A stretch of 64,000 nucleotides of DNA from Bog-473 sp963711065 (GCA_963711065.1 CAVQCO010000009.1:62001-126000); one strand, 5' to 3'. Counted from the stretch's first letter, positions 26,258 through 35,352 are shown. Translations and numbers: made by a program. The notes: generated by a model not told the origin, from the sequence alone.

Positions 26258-27064
26258 GTGGGGCCGCTGGTCATGGGGGTCCTCAACGTCACGCCGGACT
26301 CGTTCTCCGACGGCGGGCTCTACGACACCGCCGAGCGCGCCGTGGCCCGCGGGCTCGAGATGATCGCCGAGGGCGCCGACGTGGTGGACGTGGGCGGCGA
26401 GTCGTCGCGGCCCGGCGCCGAGCCCGTGGCGTCGGCGGTCGAGTTGGCCCGCGTGGTCCCCGTGGTCGAGGCCCTGGCCGGCTCCGTGCGGGTGTCGGTC
26501 GACACGGTCAAGCCGGAGGTGGCCGAGGCCGCGCTGGCCGCCGGGGCGACCCTCGTCAACGACGTGTCCGCCTCGCTGTGGGAGGTGGCTGCGGCGGCGG
26601 GTGCCGGCTGGGTGGCCATGCACATGCAGGGCGAGCCGCGCACCATGCAGGAGGACCCCCGCTACGACGACGTCGCGGCCGAGGTGCAGGCGTTCGTGCT
26701 GGCGCGCGCGGCACGGGCGCAGGAGGCCGGGGTGGGCGAGGTCTGGGTGGACCCCGGGATCGGCTTCGGCAAGACGACGGCCCACAACCTCTCGCTGCTG
26801 CGCCACCTGCCCGGCCTGGTCGGGGCGGCCTCGGACGCCGGGTGTGCCGGCGTGCTGGTGGGGGCCAGCCGCAAGCGCTTCCTCGGCGTGCTGGCCGCCG
26901 GTGCCGGCCCCGGCGGAAAGGGGCGGCCGGCTCCCCTGGAGGAGCGCGCCGAGGGCTCGCTGGCCACGGCGGCGGCCGCCATCGTGGCCGGTGTCGGCAT
27001 GGTCCGGGTCCACGACGTGGCGGCGACGGTCCAGGTGGCCCGGCTGTATGGTCCTGCCGCATGA
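26258..27064 (+). CDS. folP: Dihydropteroate synthase FolP
   Basis: A 268-aa TIM barrel joining pABA to 6-hydroxymethyl-dihydropterin diphosphate. Signatures: MGVLNVTPDSFSDGG, VDVGGESSRPGA, VSVDTVKPEVAEAAL, VNDVSA and DPGIGFGKTTAHN, then GASRKRFLG near the end. The start is GTG 26258, five bases after folE's stop. Its end overlaps the ATG of the next gene (ATGA). Target of sulfonamides in other bacteria. Confidence 0.95.
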   Translation: MGPLVMGVLNVTPDSFSDGGLYDTAERAVARGLEMIAEGADVVDVGGESSRPGAEPVASAVELARVVPVVEALAGSVRVSVDTVKPEVAEAALAAGATLVNDVSASLWEVAAAAGAGWVAMHMQGEPRTMQEDPRYDDVAAEVQAFVLARAARAQEAGVGEVWVDPGIGFGKTTAHNLSLLRHLPGLVGAASDAGCAGVLVGASRKRFLGVLAAGAGPGGKGRPAPLEERAEGSLATAAAAIVAGVGMVRVHDVAATVQVARLYGPAA

Positions 27065-27576
27065 AGGGCAAGTGGGCCGCGGGGATCCCGCCGCGGAACT
27101 TCACCTGGGTGATCAAGGACCACCTGGCGGCGAGCGAGCGGCCGGGCGGGTTCTCGGTCAACCACCGCCGGGTGCGGCGGCAGGAGGAGATCATCTGGCT
27201 GCGCGTCCAGGGGTTCGGCCGGGTCATCTCCCTGCTGCCCTCCCCGCACAACCTGGCCGCCTACGAGGAGGAGGGCCTCGCCTGGGCCCACTACCCCTTG
27301 GAGCGCTCCGGCGACCCGCGGCCCGTCCTGGCGGCCTGCTACCAGGACATCGACGACTCGCTGGCCGCCGGCCTGCGCATCCTGGTCCACCAGGACGAGC
27401 TGGGCGACCGGGTCATGGGCGTGCTGGCGGGCTACCTGGTGTGGTCGGAGCGCATCGCCAACCAGCCCCAGGCGGTGGCGCTGGTCGAGCACGTCGTCGG
27501 GCACGCCATGGGCGAGCCCGGCCGCGAGCTGTTGTCCGAGCTCGAGGGCATGCCCGGGCGCAGCCAGGCGCGGTGA
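27061..27576 (+). CDS. Dual-specificity-phosphatase-like protein with a substituted catalytic Cys
   Basis: A 171-aa protein. The pattern VISLLPSPHNLAAYEEEGL and a helix ahead of ILVHQDELGDRVMGVLAGYL match the cysteine phosphatase fold, with the P-loop HCxxxxxR at residues 110-117. The catalytic Cys is replaced by Gln (HQDELGDR), while His110 and Arg117 remain. It is therefore probably not a phosphatase by the usual mechanism and may bind a phosphorylated ligand, act as a scaffold or have another activity. It is embedded between folP and folB with 4-base overlaps at both ends, so it is cotranslated with folate enzymes. Family assignment is by fold pattern only. Confidence 0.6.
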   Translation: MKGKWAAGIPPRNFTWVIKDHLAASERPGGFSVNHRRVRRQEEIIWLRVQGFGRVISLLPSPHNLAAYEEEGLAWAHYPLERSGDPRPVLAACYQDIDDSLAAGLRILVHQDELGDRVMGVLAGYLVWSERIANQPQAVALVEHVVGHAMGEPGRELLSELEGMPGRSQAR

Positions 27577-27935
27577 CCGACCGGATCGAGATCCGCGACC
27601 TCCGGGTCACCGGCGTGCACGGCGCGCTCCCCGAGGAGCGGGAGCGGGCGCAGCCCTTCGCCCTCGACATCGTGGCCTGGGTCGACATCGAGGCGGCCCA
27701 GCACAGCGACGACCTGGCCGACACCGTCGACTACGGCGCGCTGGCCCAGGCGGCCGCCGACATCGTGGCCGGGCGCTCCTACCGGCTGCTCGAGGCGCTG
27801 GCCGGCCGCCTCGCCAGCGCCCTGTTGATCAGCGACACCCGCATCGAGGCGGTCGAGGTGACCGTGCGCAAGCTGCGCCCGCCGCTGGCGCTCGACGTGG
27901 GCTCGACCGGGGTGCGGGTGCGCCGCGCCCGCTGA
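27573..27935 (+). CDS. folB: Dihydroneopterin aldolase FolB
   Basis: A 120-aa protein converting 7,8-dihydroneopterin to 6-hydroxymethyl-dihydropterin. GVHGALPEERERAQPFALDI, a DDLADTVDYGAL stretch and LLEALAGRLA (with the catalytic Glu region) fit FolB; VRKLRPPLALDV supplies the conserved Lys. It starts with GTG overlapping the previous stop and ends three bases before folK. Small and complete. Confidence 0.92.
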   Translation: MTDRIEIRDLRVTGVHGALPEERERAQPFALDIVAWVDIEAAQHSDDLADTVDYGALAQAAADIVAGRSYRLLEALAGRLASALLISDTRIEAVEVTVRKLRPPLALDVGSTGVRVRRAR

Positions 27936-27937
27936 CG

Positions 27938-28429
27938 GTGGCGCCGGGGTCCCCTCCACGGCCTCCGCCGTGGCGCGCCTTCGTCGGCCTGGGGTCCAAT
28001 CTCGGCGACCGCCGGGCCCACCTGCTGGCCGCGCTCGAGGGGCTGCGCGCCGGTGGTGACGTCGTGGCCGTCTCGCCGCTCTACGAGACCGCGCCGGTCG
28101 GGGGCCCCGAGGACCAGGGGCCCTACCTCAACGCGGTGGTCGAGCTCTCGACCACCTCGACCCCCCGCCAGCTCCTCGAGCGCTGCCGCGCCCTCGAGGC
28201 GGCGGCCGGACGGGTGCGCACCGTGCGCTGGGGCCCGCGCACCCTGGACGCCGACGTCCTGCTGGTCGACGGGTGGGAGGTGGACGAGGAGGACCTCACC
28301 GTCCCGCATCCCCGGCTGTGGGAGCGGCGGTTCGTGGTGCAGCCGCTCCGCGACCTGGCGCCCGACCTGGTCACGTCCGGGCAGCTCAGGGCGTCTGGTG
28401 GGACGGTCGTCCGCATGGGTAGTCTGTAG
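27938..28429 (+). CDS. folK: 6-hydroxymethyl-7,8-dihydropterin pyrophosphokinase FolK
   Basis: A 163-aa HPPK transferring pyrophosphate from ATP. Motifs: VGLGSNLGDRRAHL at the start, SPLYETAPVGGPEDQGPYLN for substrate binding, and WGPRTLDADVLLVDG plus VPHPRLWERRFVVQPL for ATP and magnesium. It starts with GTG. It completes the folE-folP-folB-folK set; folC and the pABA genes are not in the window. A direct repeat GTCTGTAGG begins at its stop. Confidence 0.93.
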   Translation: MAPGSPPRPPPWRAFVGLGSNLGDRRAHLLAALEGLRAGGDVVAVSPLYETAPVGGPEDQGPYLNAVVELSTTSTPRQLLERCRALEAAAGRVRTVRWGPRTLDADVLLVDGWEVDEEDLTVPHPRLWERRFVVQPLRDLAPDLVTSGQLRASGGTVVRMGSL

Positions 28430-28497
28430 GGGACAGTTCTCGGATCGTCTGTAGGCGAACGGCACCCGCGAGGGGCTGGAACGCCGAAGGAGGTCAG

Positions 28498-29223
28498 ATG
28501 CACTCCATACGCATCATCGGCCCGGGCCGGGCCGGCACGTCGCTCGCCGCCGCGCTCTCGGCGCGTGGCTGGGAGTTCGCCGGCTTCCTCGGGCGCCACG
28601 ACGACCTGGCCGGCGCGGCCCGCGGCGTCGACGTGCTCGTCATCGCCACGCCCGACGACGCCATCGCCGAGGTCGCGGCGTCGGTGCTCCCCGCCGCGGG
28701 CACGACCGTCGTCCACCTCTCGGGGTCGCTCGGGCTCGAGGCCCTGGCGCCGCACCCCCTGCGGGGGGCGCTCCACCCGTTGGTGCCCCTGCCCAACGGC
28801 GAGGTCGGCGCCGCCCGCCTCGGCTCGGGCGTGACGTTCGCCGTGGCCGGCGCGCCGGCGGCGCGCGCCGTCGTCGAGTGCCTCGGGGGCCGCGTCGTCG
28901 AGGTGGCCGACGCCGACCGGGCGGCCTACCACGCCGCCGCCTGCATCGCGGCGAACCACGTGGTGGCGCTCCTCGGACAGGTCGAGCGGGTGGCCGCCGA
29001 GGTCGGGCTGGACCTCGAGTCGTTCCTGCCGCTGACGCGCGCCGCGGTCGACGACGTCGCCGCCCTCGGGGCTCTCGACGCACTGACCGGCCCCGCCCGC
29101 CGGGGCGACTGGGCCACCCTCAGCCGGCATCTCGACGCGCTCGACGAGGGGGAGCGACCCGGGTACCAGGCCGGGGCGGCGCTGGCGACGCGCCTCGCCC
29201 GGTCCGTGCCGGCCGCGGTGTAG
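28498..29223 (+). CDS. DUF2520 / Rossmann-like protein (panE-like), next to panC
   Basis: A 241-aa protein. The N-terminal NAD(P)-binding domain reads IRIIGPGRAGTSLAAALS, with VLVIATPDDAIAEVA, VHLSGSLGLEAL and LHPLVPL; the C-terminal helical domain is DUF2520. Such genes commonly sit directly upstream of panC in actinobacteria and are thought to replace or support ketopantoate reductase, though I know of no decisive proof. A strong ribosome site (AAGGAGGT) lies eight bases before the ATG. It may supply pantoate to PanC. Confidence 0.8.
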   Translation: MHSIRIIGPGRAGTSLAAALSARGWEFAGFLGRHDDLAGAARGVDVLVIATPDDAIAEVAASVLPAAGTTVVHLSGSLGLEALAPHPLRGALHPLVPLPNGEVGAARLGSGVTFAVAGAPAARAVVECLGGRVVEVADADRAAYHAAACIAANHVVALLGQVERVAAEVGLDLESFLPLTRAAVDDVAALGALDALTGPARRGDWATLSRHLDALDEGERPGYQAGAALATRLARSVPAAV

Positions 29224-29234
29224 GGAGGCGGACG

Positions 29235-30161
29235 ATGGAGGTCCTGGAGTCCGCCGCCGCCTGCCACGACGCCCTCGAGCGGGCCCGCGCCGCGGGGCGC
29301 ACCGTGGGGCTGGTGCCGACGATGGGCGCGCTGCACGACGGGCACGTCTCGCTGGTGGCCCGGGCCCGGGCCGAGTGCGACGTCGTGGCGGTCAGCATCT
29401 TCGTGAACCCGCTGCAGTTCGGGGACCCCGAGGACATGGCGCGCTACCCGAGGACGCTCGAGCGGGACCTGCTCGTGTGCGCCGAGGCCGGGGCCGACGT
29501 GGTGTTCGTCCCGCCGCTCGGCGAGATGTACCCGTCGTGGCCGGCGCCGCCCGCGACGACCTTGTCGGTGTGCGGGGTGAGCGACCGCTGGGAGGGCGCG
29601 TCGCGCCCGGGCCACTTCGACGGCGTTGCCACCGTGGTGGCCAAGCTGTTCGCCATCGCCGGCCGCTGCCGGGCCTACTTCGGGCTGAAGGACTTCCAGC
29701 AGCTGGCGGTCGTGCGCCAGATGGCCTGCGACCTCTCCCTGCCCGTCGCGGTGGTGGGGTGCCCGACCGTCCGCGAGGCGGACGGGCTCGCCCTCTCCAG
29801 CCGCAACGTCCGCCTGTCGGGCGCCGAGCGCGCGGCGGCGACCGTGCTGGCGCGCGCCCTGGCCGCGGGCCGTGGCGCCCTCGCCGCCGGCGCACGCTCG
29901 GGGGCCGAGGTGAGCCGGGCCATGCGCGCCGCCGCGGCGGGTCAGCCGCTGGTGCGCCTCGACTACGCGGCGGCGGTCGACGCGTCATCGCTGGAGGAGG
30001 CCGACGCCATCGACGACGTCGGGGCCGTGCGGCTGCTGATCGCGGCCCAGGTGGGCCCGGTCAGGCTGATCGACAACAGCGCGGCGCTCGAGGGCGCCGA
30101 CGACGTCCCCGCCGGAGCCACCGCCACCGGCGTGGTCCGCCAACTCGAAAGGATCGGGTGA
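29235..30161 (+). CDS. panC: Pantothenate synthetase PanC
   Basis: A 308-aa enzyme ligating pantoate and beta-alanine with ATP. LVPTMGALHDGHVSLV contains the HxGH signature, then SIFVNPLQFGDPEDMARYPR, a FGLKDFQQL active-site segment and ALSSRNVRLSGAER with the KMSKS-like loop (SSRN). GGGAGG precedes the ATG at 29235 at a good distance. panD follows four bases later, so the two steps of pantothenate assembly are coexpressed. Confidence 0.95.
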   Translation: MEVLESAAACHDALERARAAGRTVGLVPTMGALHDGHVSLVARARAECDVVAVSIFVNPLQFGDPEDMARYPRTLERDLLVCAEAGADVVFVPPLGEMYPSWPAPPATTLSVCGVSDRWEGASRPGHFDGVATVVAKLFAIAGRCRAYFGLKDFQQLAVVRQMACDLSLPVAVVGCPTVREADGLALSSRNVRLSGAERAAATVLARALAAGRGALAAGARSGAEVSRAMRAAAAGQPLVRLDYAAAVDASSLEEADAIDDVGAVRLLIAAQVGPVRLIDNSAALEGADDVPAGATATGVVRQLERIG

Positions 30162-30165
30162 ACCG

Positions 30166-30558
30166 ATGCGCCGCCGCATGATGAAGTCCAAGATCCACCG
30201 GGCCACCGTGACCGGGGCCAAGCTCGACTACGTGGGGTCCGTCTCCATCGACACCGAGCTGATGGCGCTGGCCGACGTCCTCCCCTACGAGCAGGTGGCC
30301 GTCCTCGACATCGACAACGGCGCCCGCTTCGAGACCTACGCCATTGAGGGGGAGCGCGGGCAGGTCTGCCTGAACGGCGCCGCGGCGCGCCTGGTGGCGC
30401 CCGGCGACAAGGTGATCATCATCACCTACGCCGACTACGAGCGCGCCGAGCTCGAGGCGTACGTGCCGCGGGTCGTGCACGTCGACGGGCGCAACCGGGT
30501 GATCGACGAGGCGTCGGCCCGCCTCGATGCCGAGCTCACGCTGACCGAACCGACGTGA
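30166..30558 (+). CDS. panD: Aspartate 1-decarboxylase PanD
   Basis: A 130-aa pyruvoyl enzyme making beta-alanine from aspartate. The self-processing site is Gly24-Ser25 in YVGSVSID, at the same residue numbers as in E. coli PanD, which supports the ATG at 30166. LNGAAARL and DKVIIITYADYE are family-typical. Its stop overlaps the GTG of nadB (GTGA), linking it to aspartate consumption for NAD. Confidence 0.95.
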   Translation: MRRRMMKSKIHRATVTGAKLDYVGSVSIDTELMALADVLPYEQVAVLDIDNGARFETYAIEGERGQVCLNGAAARLVAPGDKVIIITYADYERAELEAYVPRVVHVDGRNRVIDEASARLDAELTLTEPT

Positions 30559-32201
30559 CCGACGGGGCCCGGCCGGGACCCTTCGACGTCCTGGTCCTGG
30601 GCAGCGGGGTGGCCGGGCTCTCGGCCGCGGTGCGCCTGGCCGGGTCGGACCCGCGGCCCGGGCGCGGCGTGTCGCTCGGCGTGCTGACCAAGGGCGCCCT
30701 GGCCCAGTCGGCGACGCGCTGGGCGCAGGGCGGGGTGGCCGCCGTGCTCGGCGGCGACGAGGACTCGACCGACCTGCATCTCGCCGACACGCTGGCCGCC
30801 GGCGCCGGCCTGTGCGACGAGGAGGCCGTGCGCATCCTGGTCGCCGAGGGCCCGGGCCGGGTGCACGAGCTGATCGCGCTCGGCGTCGAGTTCGACCGCG
30901 AGGCCTCGGGGCTGCTCGCCCTCGCCCGCGAGGGCGGCCACTCGCGGCCGCGCGTGGTGCACGCGGGTGGGGCGGCTACGGGAGCCGAGGTGGAGCGGGC
31001 CCTCGTCGACGCCACCTACGCCTCGGCCAGCGCGGTGCTCGAAGGCTGGTTCGCCGTCGACCTCCTGACCGAGGGAGGGTGTTGCGTCGGCGTGACCGCG
31101 CTGCCACCCGCGCGGTCCGGTGGCGGACCGGTGGCGGTGCGGGCCGAGCACGTCGTGCTGGCGACGGGCGGGGCGGGGCAGCTGTACTCGGTCACCACCA
31201 ACCCGCACGAGTCGACCGGCGACGGTGTGGCCATGGCGCTGCGGGCCGGTGTGCCCACGGCGGACGTGGAATTCGTGCAGTTCCACCCGACGGCCCTGCA
31301 CCACCCCGCCATGCCGCGCCCGCTGCTCTCCGAGGCGCTGCGCGGCCACGGGGCGCTGCTGCGCGACCGCGTCGGCGAGCGCTTCGTCGACGAGCTGGCG
31401 CCGCGCGACGTGGTCAGCCGCGCCATGGCGGCCCGCATGGCGGCCCAGGGCGTGGAGCACCTCTGGCTCGACGCCACCGGCCTCGAGCGGTTCTCGCAGC
31501 GCTTCCCGACCATCGCCGCCTCGCTGTCCTCCATCGGGTTGGACCCCGAGCACGACTGGCTCCCCATCGCCCCGGCCGCCCACCACCTCTCGGGCGGCGT
31601 GGTGACCGACCTGTGGGGGGCGACCGCGCTGCCGGGCCTGTGGGCGGTGGGCGAGGTGGCCTGCACCGGGGTGCACGGGGCCAACCGGCTGGCCTCCAAC
31701 TCGCTGCTCGAGGGCATGGTCTTCGGGGCCCGCCTGGCCGAGCGGATCGTGGCGGGGGCGCCGGGGCCAGAGCCGAGCGGCGCGCTGCGGGCCGTGCTCG
31801 GCGAGCCGCCGATCGACGGGATCGGGTGCACGGTGCTGGAGGAGCGCGCGGCGCCGGGACGTCCGGGCGCGGACCGCCTGGGCGCGGTGGACGTGACCAA
31901 GCAGCGCGACACGCTCCAGCGGGCCATGACGCGCGGCGCCGGGGTGATGCGCAGCGCCGAGTCGCTCGGCGGCGCCCGCGCCGTCGTCGAGGAGATCGCG
32001 TCGATGTTCGGGGACGAGCCCGCCACCGTCGGCGCCGGCGAGCTGGCCAACCTGCTGCGGCTGGCCGACGCGCTGCTCGACGCCGCGCTGGCGCGCACCG
32101 AGAGCCGGGGGGCCCACGCGCGGCGCGAGTACCCAGACACGGACCCGGCGTGGCGCCGCCGCATCGTCCACGGGCAGGTCCCGGGCCGGAGCCGTCCGTG
32201 A
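30555..32201 (+). CDS. nadB: L-aspartate oxidase NadB
   Basis: A 548-aa FAD flavoprotein oxidising aspartate to iminoaspartate for quinolinate. The FAD fold VLVLGSGVAGLSAAVRLAG, TRWAQGGVAAVLG, the HAGG segment, FVQFHPTALHH, the RDVVSRAMAARM loop and TGVHGANRLASNSLLEG are all present. It overlaps panD and nadC by four bases each. nadA is not in the window; in most actinobacteria it lies just upstream of nadB. Confidence 0.93.
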   Translation: MTDGARPGPFDVLVLGSGVAGLSAAVRLAGSDPRPGRGVSLGVLTKGALAQSATRWAQGGVAAVLGGDEDSTDLHLADTLAAGAGLCDEEAVRILVAEGPGRVHELIALGVEFDREASGLLALAREGGHSRPRVVHAGGAATGAEVERALVDATYASASAVLEGWFAVDLLTEGGCCVGVTALPPARSGGGPVAVRAEHVVLATGGAGQLYSVTTNPHESTGDGVAMALRAGVPTADVEFVQFHPTALHHPAMPRPLLSEALRGHGALLRDRVGERFVDELAPRDVVSRAMAARMAAQGVEHLWLDATGLERFSQRFPTIAASLSSIGLDPEHDWLPIAPAAHHLSGGVVTDLWGATALPGLWAVGEVACTGVHGANRLASNSLLEGMVFGARLAERIVAGAPGPEPSGALRAVLGEPPIDGIGCTVLEERAAPGRPGADRLGAVDVTKQRDTLQRAMTRGAGVMRSAESLGGARAVVEEIASMFGDEPATVGAGELANLLRLADALLDAALARTESRGAHARREYPDTDPAWRRRIVHGQVPGRSRP

Positions 32202-33111
32202 GCGAGGGGGACCCGGAACGGTCCGCGGCCTACCGCGCCGCCGTGGCCGACGCGGTGGGGCGGGCGCTGGCCGAGGACCTCGGCCCCGAGGGCGACCTCA
32301 CCGCGGCGCTCGTGCCGGCGGACGTCACCGCCCACTTCGCGCTGCGCGCCCGCCAGGGCGGCGTCCTGGCCGGGCGCGACTGCGCGACCGAGGCGTTCCG
32401 CCGTGTCGACCCCGCCGTCGAGCTCCTCTGGCACGCGGTCGACGGCACCGAGCTGGCGGCCGGGGACACGGTCATGGAGGTCACGGGGCCGTTGCGGCCG
32501 ATCCTCACGGCCGAGCGGACGGCGCTGAACTTCCTCGGCCACCTGTCGGGCGTCGCCACGCTCACCGCGCGCTACGTGGCGGCCGCGGCGAGTGCAACCC
32601 CTCGGTCCAGGTCCTCGACACGCGCAAGACCACGCCGGGGCTGCGTGTGCTGGAGAAGGCGGCCGTGCGCGCCGGCGGGGGCAGCAATCACCGCGCCGGG
32701 CTCTCCGACGCCCTCCTCGTCAAGGACAACCATCTGGGCGGCACGGGCATCACCGAGGCCGTGCGCCGGGCCCGGGAGCTGTGGCCGGGGCGGACGGTCG
32801 AGATCGAGTGCGACACGCTCGCGCAGGTCGCCGAGGCGGCGCGGGCGGGCGCCGACGCCGTGCTGCTCGACAACATGGACCCGGGGACCGTGGTCGAGGC
32901 CGTCGCGGTGGCGGGGGCAGAGGCCACGGGGCCGGTGCTCACCGAGGTGTCGGGCGGCGTGACGCTCGCCACCATCGGGGCCTACGCCGCGGCCGGGCCC
33001 GACCGTATTTCGGTCGGCGCGCTGACGCACTCGGCCGCGGTGCTGGACCTCGGGCTCGACCTGATCTGGACCGCCAGGAAAGGGGACGCGGCCGATGCTG
33101 CTCGTCATTGA
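32198..33111 (+). CDS. nadC: Quinolinate phosphoribosyltransferase NadC (one frame break)
   Basis: The enzyme converts quinolinate and PRPP to nicotinate mononucleotide. N-terminal half from GTG 32198: LAEDLGPEGDLTAALVP, with TALNFLGHLSGVATLT. C-terminal half: LDTRKTTPGLRVLEKAAVRA, GGGSNHRAGLSDALLVKDNH and SVGALTHSA, all diagnostic. One base is missing near 32592; with it restored the protein is ~304 aa. The break is probably a consensus error because both halves are well preserved. Its end overlaps the coaX start by 17 bases. Confidence 0.88.
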
Positions 33112-33943
33112 CGTCGGCAACACAGAGACGGTCATCGGCCTCTACGCGCGCGACGAGGGCGACGTGCCGGCGCCCGAGGAGGGCGTGGGCGTCGGCATCG
33201 GCACCGAGCAGGACCCCACGGCACCACGCGGTCTCACCCACCACTGGCGGCTCTCCACCGTCCCCACCCGCACCCCCGACGAGCACGCCGTCCTCCTGAC
33301 CCAGCTGCTCGACCTCGAGGGGCTCGACATCGCGGCGTCGGTGAGCGGCATCGCCGTGAGCTCCTCCGTCCCCCACGTGACCGGCGAGCTGCGGCAGATG
33401 GCGAGCCGCTGGTTCGCCGAGGTGCCCTGCGTCGTGCTCGGCCCGGGCACCAAGAGCGGCATGCCCATCCTCTACGACAACCCCAAGGAGGTCGGCGCCG
33501 ACCGCATCGCCGACGCCGTCGGGGCCTACGACCTCTACGGCGGACCGTGCGTCGTGGTCGACATGGGCACGGCGACGACGGTCGAGGCGATCAGCGCCAA
33601 GGGGGAGTACCTCGGCGGCGCCATCACACCGGGGGTGGCCATCAGCCTCGACGCCCTCTACCAGCAGGCGGCCGCCCTGCGCCGGGTCGAGCTCGTCGAG
33701 CCACGCAGCGTGATCGGGCGCTCGACGGTGGAGTCGATTGAGTCGGGGACGCTGTACGGCTTCGCCGGCCTGGTCGACGCGCTGGCGCGGCGCTTCATGG
33801 AGGAGCTCGGGCCCTCGACCGTGGTCGCCACGGGCGGGTTCAGTTCGCTCATCGCCCCGTATTCGGACACCATTGAGCACGTGGAGCCCTGGCTGACCCT
33901 GCACGGCCTGCGCATCGTCTACGAGCGCAACGTGAACCCATGA
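33095..33943 (+). CDS. coaX: Type III pantothenate kinase CoaX
   Basis: A 282-aa ASKHA-fold kinase committing pantothenate to CoA. LLVIDVGNTETVIGLY is the phosphate loop, followed by GADRIADAVGAYDLYGGPC and VVVDMGTATTVEAIS, then GGAITPGVAISLDAL. Type III enzymes need a monovalent cation and are not feedback-inhibited by CoA. Slightly longer than average owing to a glycine-rich insertion near residues 28-45. It overlaps nadC and lysS, ending in ATGA. Confidence 0.95.
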   Translation: MLLVIDVGNTETVIGLYARDEGDVPAPEEGVGVGIGTEQDPTAPRGLTHHWRLSTVPTRTPDEHAVLLTQLLDLEGLDIAASVSGIAVSSSVPHVTGELRQMASRWFAEVPCVVLGPGTKSGMPILYDNPKEVGADRIADAVGAYDLYGGPCVVVDMGTATTVEAISAKGEYLGGAITPGVAISLDALYQQAAALRRVELVEPRSVIGRSTVESIESGTLYGFAGLVDALARRFMEELGPSTVVATGGFSSLIAPYSDTIEHVEPWLTLHGLRIVYERNVNP

Positions 33944-35352
33944 CCGACGAGGTCCCGTACCGCTACGAGCGCACGCACGACGCCGCGGCGGTCGTCGACG
34001 CCTGGTCGGCGCTCGCCCCCGGGGAGGAGTCCGGCGTCACCGTCGGGGTGGCCGGCCGCCTCATGCTCTCGCGGCCCCAGGGGAAGCTCTCCTTCGCGGA
34101 GCTGCGCGACGCGTCCGGCTCGGTGCAGCTGTTCGCGCTGGCGGCGGTGACCGACCGCTTCGAGGAGTTCACGAAGCTCAACCTGGGCGACTGGGTCGGC
34201 GCCACGGGCGAGGTCGTGCGCACCAAGCGGGGCGAGCTGTCGGTGAAGGTGAAGGACTGGCAGCTGCTCGCGGCGGCGCGGCGCAACTTCGGCGACAAGT
34301 GGCGCGGCGTGAGCGACATCGAGACGCGCTACCGCCAGCGCGAGGTCGACCTGTGGGCCAACGAGCGCAGCCGCCACCTGCTGCGCCTGCGCAGCGACGT
34401 CGTGCGGCACATGCGCCAGCGCCTGTGGGACCAGGGGTTCGTCGAGGTCGAGACGCCGCTGCTGCACCCGATCGCCGGCGGCGCGACGGCGCGCCCGTTC
34501 GTGACGCACCACAACACGTTCAACACCGACTTCTACCTGCGGGTGGCGCCCGAGCTCTACCTCAAGCGCCTCGTCGTCGGCGGCTTCGACAAGGTGTTCG
34601 AGATCGGGCGCAGCTTCCGCAACGAGGGCATCTCGCCGCGCCACAACCCCGAGTTCACGACGCTCGAGCTGTACCAGGCCTACGCCGACTACCACGACAC
34701 CATGGTCGTCTTCGAGGAGCTCGTGGCGGGCCTGGCCCTCGACGTCCTCGGCACCACGGAGCTGACCTACGGCGGGCGCACGCTCGACCTGGCGACGCCG
34801 TGGCGGCGCGCGCCGATGACCGAGCTCATCGCCGAGGCGACGGGCTTCACGCTCGACGTGCGCTCGCCGCGCGCCGAGTTGGCCAAGGTGGCGACGGAGG
34901 TCGGCATCCACGTCGAGGCGGCGTGGGGCCCCGGCAAGATCCTGCTCGAGATCTACGAGAAGACGACGGAGCCCGAGATCTGGGGCCCCCTCTTCGTCGT
35001 CGACTACCCCGCCGAGGTCTCGCCGCTGGCGCGCCGCCACCGCGACGGGCCCGAGCTGGTGGAGCGCTACGAGCCCGTGGTGGCCGGGCGCGAGCTCGGC
35101 AACGGCTTCACCGAGCTCGTCGACCCCGAGGACCAGCGCGCCCGCTTCGAGGAGCAGGCGGCCAAGGCCCGGGCCGGTGACGAGGAGGAGTCGGCCGACG
35201 TCGACGAGGAGTATCTCCGCGCCCTCGAGTACGGGTTGCCCCCGACGTCGGGCTTCGGGCTCGGCATCGACCGGCTCCTGATGCTGCTCGGCGACGTGGC
35301 CAACATCCGCGAGGTCATCGCGTTCCCGACGTTGCGGCCCGAGCGGGGCTGA
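33940..35352 (+). CDS. lysS: Lysyl-tRNA synthetase, class II
   Basis: A 470-aa class II synthetase. An N-terminal OB fold binds the anticodon (residues ~30-150); motif 2 is GRSFRNEGISPRHNPEFT; motif 3 is GFGLGIDRLLMLLGD, followed by REVIAFPTLRPE. The N-terminus is shorter than E. coli LysS by ~30 residues, as in many actinobacteria. It is the last gene of the cofactor cluster and overlaps coaX by four bases. A weak GC hairpin (about 35345-35361) follows. Confidence 0.95.
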   Translation: MTDEVPYRYERTHDAAAVVDAWSALAPGEESGVTVGVAGRLMLSRPQGKLSFAELRDASGSVQLFALAAVTDRFEEFTKLNLGDWVGATGEVVRTKRGELSVKVKDWQLLAAARRNFGDKWRGVSDIETRYRQREVDLWANERSRHLLRLRSDVVRHMRQRLWDQGFVEVETPLLHPIAGGATARPFVTHHNTFNTDFYLRVAPELYLKRLVVGGFDKVFEIGRSFRNEGISPRHNPEFTTLELYQAYADYHDTMVVFEELVAGLALDVLGTTELTYGGRTLDLATPWRRAPMTELIAEATGFTLDVRSPRAELAKVATEVGIHVEAAWGPGKILLEIYEKTTEPEIWGPLFVVDYPAEVSPLARRHRDGPELVERYEPVVAGRELGNGFTELVDPEDQRARFEEQAAKARAGDEEESADVDEEYLRALEYGLPPTSGFGLGIDRLLMLLGDVANIREVIAFPTLRPERG

